Source: Malus domestica (Eukaryota > Streptophyta > Magnoliopsida > Rosales > Rosaceae). Taken from it: a DNA stretch of 64,000 nucleotides. Below, one piece after another: positions 61,001-64,000 of this stretch; the first letter of the stretch is position 1; each line of letters starts with the position of its first letter. Location: positions 32,355,501 through 32,419,500 of the forward strand of contig NC_091661.1 in assembly GCF_042453785.1 (NCBI RefSeq). The letters run 5' to 3'. A program made the position numbers and the translations under genes. Under the pieces are notes generated by a model. It saw only the letters and a program-made list of their open reading frames with translations. It had not been told where the DNA came from and did no database searches.

Positions 61001-63275
61001 GCCAAGCTCCTACGGTCAAGTTTCTGCTGGCTCTCCTGGACATTATGGTCCAACTTCTCCAGCAAGGGGCAATTGTCATGGATCACCTTTAGGAAAGATG
61101 GCTGCTGTTAGCCAGTTTAATAGACGAAAAAGTTGGGGATATCCTGGAGGTTCTCAAACTCAAGAAAGTTCATCAACACATTGGCAAGGGCAAGCTACTG
61201 ATGGCACCAGTTCTAGCCAAGCTGAGGGAAACTCTCAAATGCTAGGTAGTTCACCATCACATCTGCATTTAAGCTCAAATGCTGGAAGCTGGAAGCAGCC
61301 AAGAGGAGGCAGTGGTATTTCTGCTGGGTACTTAGCCCAGAACATGCCAGCTTCCATCACAGTTGGCTCCCATATACAATTCACAAAGACCACGGGAGTG
61401 TCTCATGAAAAGGCTGAGGCTATCCAGTCATTGCCTGATCCTGGGGATTGGGATCCCAACTATAGGTAAGTGGACTGTTTCTTTTATTTGCTACTCAAAG
61501 CTAGGCTGATTACCATGAGAGTGCTACATTTTCTTTCATTAATAGATGATGGCAGTCAATATGTCCTATAGGATGGTAGTTTTATAACTCAGTAAGTATA
61601 CCAGATAACTGAAAGAAGTGGGGCCCTGTTAGTCCCATGAAACATGGTTGGTTGGTAAAGACCATAGCTTGGGTAATGGTTTTTGTTTGCACATGGTAAT
61701 TCATTATGACCTATATGATCTCTTAAACTATACTTGGTCCAGTCATGATAATCTTTCACTTTTCCAACTAATGCATTTTAAGAATGATATAGTACAAAAT
61801 TATTGCATTGTTTGCACATGGTGAAGCAAATCATTAATGGGTTTATCCATACGTTACTTGACCATGATGGTAGTATCTACTATTGAGCAGCATATTAAAG
61901 TTGAATACCAATTTGCTAACAGTTTATTGGGCTTCTTCATTGGAATTTATATAGGCTCAAGTGGATGGTTTACTTTTTGCAGTCATCTATCAATCTATCA
62001 ACCTCATATTTGTTTAGAATTTGATGTGTATTTTTTTTTTTGGGGTCCATTCTCATTGCAGTGATGAACTTCTTCTGCAAGAAGATGGTTCGGATGTAAG
62101 CTGCTTTACTGCTGAGTTCAGCCAAGGCATGCATTTTAGTTCTGCAGAAACATTGGTTGGGTCCGGAAGATTTAACCATGCGCCAAATTCAAGCACGGGC
62201 CCATCCTTTCAAAGGTAAGTTATATCATTGATCAAGTTTATTGAGTTAGTTACTCTGAAATTATGTTAGCAAGTTCAAGAAATCTACATTAGTTGTTTTT
62301 CTCGACGGGAATTGTATGTATACAGTATACTAGTATGTTCCACATAACTGATGCATTATGTAGTAACTTTAAGACGTGGATGGATCCCCAACAAGATATT
62401 TACACACTTTGTTTTCCTCATCTGAAAATTTTGTGTAAGCATATATTGCAGAAACCTGAGGCAGTCTTCGGTAAACTTTAAAACACGTGGATGGATGTGT
62501 AATGGTACATTCAAAAGTTTCCATTGCAAAATGTAAAAAGTTTTATTGTGTTATGTGCAATTAATATGGAGGTTTCTAATAGTAAACATTTCTCCTTATG
62601 AAAATAGTGTGAAGATTACAATTGACACATTTCTGTGCCTGTGCTTTGGAATAGAGTTCATTCTTATCGTATTCTTATTCCTTTGTCCTAGCTTGATTTT
62701 GATTACAATTGTCTACCATCTCTTCAGACAAAATGGACCCATTCAATCATATCCACATTCCGAGGTGGGTAGCCCTCCTCCAACTACTGAACCACTTGCA
62801 GGATACATGCGTTTGTCAAAACCTTCTCATTTCATGCCTCACATATCACAAAATTCTCCAAGCCGCTTGGGACAGCAATATCAGCGATCAAATCATGGAC
62901 GACCCACCAATTCTCGTGGTAATGATTGGAATCATATGAAGATGCAGCCCCCTTCTCCCAATTTTAACTCTGGAGGCCCACATTCTCCAGGAAATAGCTC
63001 ATTCAGCAATGGCATGTCATGGGGTACTTTCTGACTTTACATCATAAGCCATACCTACCTTCCACTTTCCTTTGTTTGCCATCTTCCTAGTAAAAAAATG
63101 TGCCAAGCTGTATAATGTCTTTATGGGAGACGGGGGGATTGAATGGAGGGTTTTGGGGAGCTGAGAACATTTAAACTAATTGTGGCATTCTATTGTAGGG
63201 CATAGAGCCAGTCATCCCATCACTAGCATTCCACCTGCATCTCGAGGAAGAAAGGACTATGGAAGGATTTCTTGA
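54732..63275 (+). CDS. YAK1: YAK1-type DYRK protein kinase
   Basis: Eighteen exons, all GT-AG and in phase, encode 951 residues: 54732-54878, 55544-55743, 56067-56220, 56294-56403, 56540-56609, 56714-56796, 56882-56963, 57052-57092, 57187-57309, 59116-59266, 59471-59585, 59705-59787, 59881-59955, 60471-60545, 60645-61465, 62062-62214, 62728-63023 and 63199-63275. The kinase domain starts near residue 117: glycine loop [10 protein letters not shown], catalytic Lys146 (VAVKII), HCDLKPEN with Asp244, DFG at 266-268, and an activation loop [14 protein letters not shown] with the DYRK-type tyrosine at about 280. The C-terminal half is Ser/Gly/Pro-rich and low-complexity ([17 protein letters not shown]). 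Arabidopsis YAK1 (956 residues) acts downstream of TOR and in ABA signalling. The length and all catalytic residues match; no break was seen. The ~1.8-kb intron after exon 9 contains a ~1-kb mobile-element-like insert. Confidence 0.95.
57458..58456. mobile_element. About 1-kb inverted-repeat element in YAK1 intron 9
   Basis: The left end AATGTTTTAAAAAATGCGCC faces a right end that reads AATGTTTAAAAGGCGAAGGC on the opposite strand. Both sides are rich in GCCTAGGCG-type words. Inside are a CTT run (about 57668), a tRNA-like GGTTCGAACCCC (57828) and a long GA microsatellite. No transposase was seen. No exact target duplication was found, so the class is unknown. Confidence 0.5.
57974..58044 (+). 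repeat. Long (GA)n microsatellite
   Basis: An uninterrupted GA run of about 70 bp in YAK1 intron 9, with a shorter GA run at about 58117-58134. Confidence 0.95.
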
Positions 63276-64000
63276 TGTTGAAATTAGTTTTTGTACTGTG
63301 AAAAATCAGACCATGAGAGCTGGCAAGAACATTGTACAACTTGTACTCAATGGTTCACTTAGCTAGTGGGCTCATGCGATGAAATCCTCAGCCAGATCAT
63401 GCTCACTCATTGTGCTTGCAAAATATAATTTGTGGTTATTGATTATCTTGTCTTGTTTTAATGCGTCTAGTTTTTGCTTCCGTCAATGTCTTCAATTTTC
63501 TCATCTATATATCAAATGCCGGAATTTTAATTTAGATAGTGTCTGAAATTGCTTTTATGTGTTTGAAGGAATTTAACCTAGTTATTGAGATTAATTGCAG
63601 CTGCTGAAATGAATTTCGAGAGTTGTGTAAATTGATGAATGGAGTTCAGAATTAACAGTGGGATTTTGGGATGTTTGTAATGCAGCACCATAAATGTATT
63701 TACAAAATATTTAGTGGTTCATTTAGATGTGTTTTTGAATACTAATTACTATAGTTCCGTTGTTGAATTGGCGTTTGTGCGTTGGAATTCTTTTCCTTTG
63801 TTAGTTGTTTAATGTTTCTGTTGTTCCGAGTCTTTTTTTCTTATTTTTGATCTTGGTATCAAGTTACTTAACCCTGTTTCATAAGCTGACCTCCATTTCC
63901 CAATTATATAGGACTATGATAGGAGGCTCGGCAATGCCAGTAATAGTAATAGGATGCTTTTTAATTTGAAGCTTACCAACTGTCAAAGAGTTTTTGCCGG
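63276..64000 (+). other. YAK1 3' UTR and downstream region
   Basis: T-rich sequence follows the stop with no further coding exon. No unambiguous polyadenylation signal could be chosen. Confidence 0.45.

Overview
The window is a 64-kb piece of a plant nuclear genome: spliced genes with GT-AG introns, AT-rich intergenic DNA, and many transposable-element families. The proteins and repeats (a 5S-containing Cassandra element, an RTE-type LINE ending in a TTG run, a large gag-like element with no pol) look most like a woody Rosaceae such as apple or pear. That assignment rests on recognition from memory, not on a search.

Four genes look intact or plausibly functional. (1) Minus strand, 1-6628: an AIPP2-like PHD-finger chromatin protein, cut by the left window edge. 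(2) Plus, 37760-40470: an uncharacterised coiled-coil protein with one membrane-like segment. (3) Minus, 41279-44381: a polyglutamine-rich GLTSCR-domain protein of the BRIP1/BRIP2 type, a subunit of BRM-class SWI/SNF remodelling complexes. (4) Plus, 54732-63275: a YAK1 (DYRK-family) protein kinase of 951 codons in 18 exons, all in phase.

Two conserved genes appear dead. A GPCR-type G protein (GTG/COLD1/GPR89 family), minus 9529-20185, keeps most of its exons. One exon is frameshifted and fused to a SINE fragment, and another is split by a 6-kb nest of an RTE LINE, a gag-like element and a second LINE. An ORC3 copy, plus 25774-34049, carries a one-base insertion and a one-base deletion, contains an LTR element where expected exons are missing, and loses its C-terminal half.

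The rest is layered mobile DNA. It includes a 2.6-kb solo LTR (20634-23223) and a 3.9-kb LTR element (27887-31758) carrying fragments of host genes, among them a 200-residue intronless DUF1664 reading frame. A LINE RNase H frame is split by a 4-kb hAT transposon (46789-50825), beside which a second hAT-type element landed one base off the target duplication. A complete Cassandra element lies at 53051-53666, and a 5S-less Cassandra-like solo LTR at 24001-24139. Several small elements have exact 8- or 9-bp target duplications.

There is no operon-like gene cluster and no clear undescribed biochemical system. The most unusual content is the host-gene-carrying LTR element, the repeated RTE hits on the GTG gene and the stacked hAT insertions. 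Splice sites were read by eye and checked by reading-frame phase; no search or alignment was run.
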